Assembly: GCF_029335485.1 (NCBI RefSeq)
Contig: NZ_JARJLM010000578.1
Coordinates: 1-53,045, forward strand
Reading direction: 5' to 3'
DNA from: Cupriavidus basilensis
GTDB lineage: Bacteria > Pseudomonadota > Gammaproteobacteria > Burkholderiales > Burkholderiaceae
Length of the DNA: 53,045 nucleotides
A program made the translations under genes and the position numbers. The notes beneath the pieces are model-generated. The model was not told the origin of the DNA. It did not search any database and worked only from the letters and a program-made list of their open reading frames with translations. How positions within the stretch are numbered: position 1 is the stretch's first letter; every line of letters begins with the position of its first letter. Shown in pieces: positions 52,647 to 53,045 of this stretch.

Positions 52647-52664
52647 GGCTCGATTCGCCGAGCC
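52647..52664 (+). terminator. Weak hairpin after the DapA-like gene
   Basis: GGCTCG-ATTCGC-CGAGCC is a 6-bp stem with a 6-base loop, 21 bases after the stop of the DapA-like gene. There is no T-run after it, so it may only slow the polymerase or protect the mRNA. Confidence 0.35.
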
Positions 52665-52854
52665 AGGCTCCGCACCAATATTCAAAAATACTGAACAATC
52701 TATCCGGATAAGGCGAGTCCAAGGCTCCGATGGCTCTTCTATAGTTCGTTACATGAACGGCGCACAGCAAAGAGAAACCAGCAAAGCAACGTTCTGGCAG
52801 ATCCAACGAACAATCAACGAAATTCAACGAATTTCCCAGATACCGGAGAACATC

Positions 52855-53045
52855 ATGACCAAGACCTTCGCCCGCAAGCTCGTTTCCACCCTCGTGCTGT
52901 CGTTCGCCGCCATCGGCGCCGCCCATGCCGCCAGCGCCGCCACCGCTAGGGACCTGCTCCCCGGCGACAAGTATGGCTACGAGTTCCGCACCCACGACAC
53001 CTTCACCGACGGCGCACGCTCCGGCAAGCTCGACGTCTTCACCGA
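52855..53045 (+). CDS. Exported hypothetical protein, 3' truncated by window
   Basis: Only the first 63 codons are visible. A clear Sec signal peptide (KLVSTLVLSFAAIGAAHA) ends near residue 26, followed by ATARDLLPGDKYGYEFRTHD then TFTDGARSGKLDVFT. CCGGAGAA lies upstream of the ATG. I do not recognise the family, and it may be a small periplasmic protein. The 229 bases before it contain an ATCCGGAT palindrome in an AT-rich stretch (near 52700) and TATAGT near 52740, a possible -10, so it is likely transcribed on its own. Confidence 0.8.
   Translation, partial: MTKTFARKLVSTLVLSFAAIGAAHAASAATARDLLPGDKYGYEFRTHDTFTDGARSGKLDVFT

Overview
The window is high-GC, densely packed DNA that looks like a chromosome of a Burkholderiales beta-proteobacterium, most likely Cupriavidus/Ralstonia-like. 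This is inferred from protein style: an orphan Bug-type receptor, several LysR/MocR-controlled catabolic operons, a UPF0182 protein, a MASE4-like diguanylate cyclase and a REP-like CCCCTCTCCCGC hairpin. No 16S or marker gene is present to prove it.

Layout. 1-3.9 kb: the 3' part of a GH3 beta-glucosidase, a TetR regulator with a palindrome at its start codon, a pentapeptide-repeat protein and a LysR regulator. 3.98-8.34 kb: a tightly coupled operon, divergent from the LysR gene, encoding a PanE-like reductase, a VOC protein, a MaoC hydratase, a class III CoA-transferase, an AroE-like dehydrogenase and an AroQ-like dehydratase. It ends exactly where a truncated, frameshifted aldo-keto reductase remnant begins, which suggests a rearrangement or insertion junction. 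8.9-23.2 kb: housekeeping and envelope genes, namely a SUOX-fold/cytochrome c fusion, a small coupled ORF pair, proline iminopeptidase, a DUF2076 protein, OsmC, tRNA-Leu(CAG), an FKBP isomerase, a diguanylate cyclase, UPF0182, PAP2, a TerC-CBS protein and a chemotaxis receptor.

23.8-41.2 kb: a surface-polysaccharide locus in two convergent arms. The plus arm has an ATP-grasp ligase, an FAD oxidoreductase, a VpsF/Wzy-like polymerase, a GT4 glycosyltransferase and a Tat-exported protein of unknown function. The minus arm, in transcription order, has an undecaprenyl-phosphate sugar transferase, a Wza-like export protein, a GumC/Wzc-like chain-length protein without kinase, a BY-kinase-like ATPase lacking the Walker A lysine, a GINT1/GH43-like beta-propeller protein, a Wzx flippase, a GT4 transferase and a WecG/TagA glycosyltransferase fused to a second, more degraded copy of the BY-kinase-like domain. 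This fusion and paired pseudo-ATPase arrangement is the most unusual thing I see.

41.6-52.6 kb: sugar-acid catabolism. An alpha-ketoglutarate-semialdehyde dehydrogenase and an L-2-keto-3-deoxyarabonate dehydratase are divergent from a LysR gene, which is followed by a Bug receptor and an L-rhamnonate-dehydratase-like enolase-superfamily enzyme. Together these suggest a non-phosphorylative aldonate-to-2-oxoglutarate route. An MFS transporter follows, then a MocR regulator divergent from a class II aldolase and a second DapA-like aldolase. The window ends inside a small exported protein. I found no CRISPR array, rRNA, intact insertion sequence or phage.
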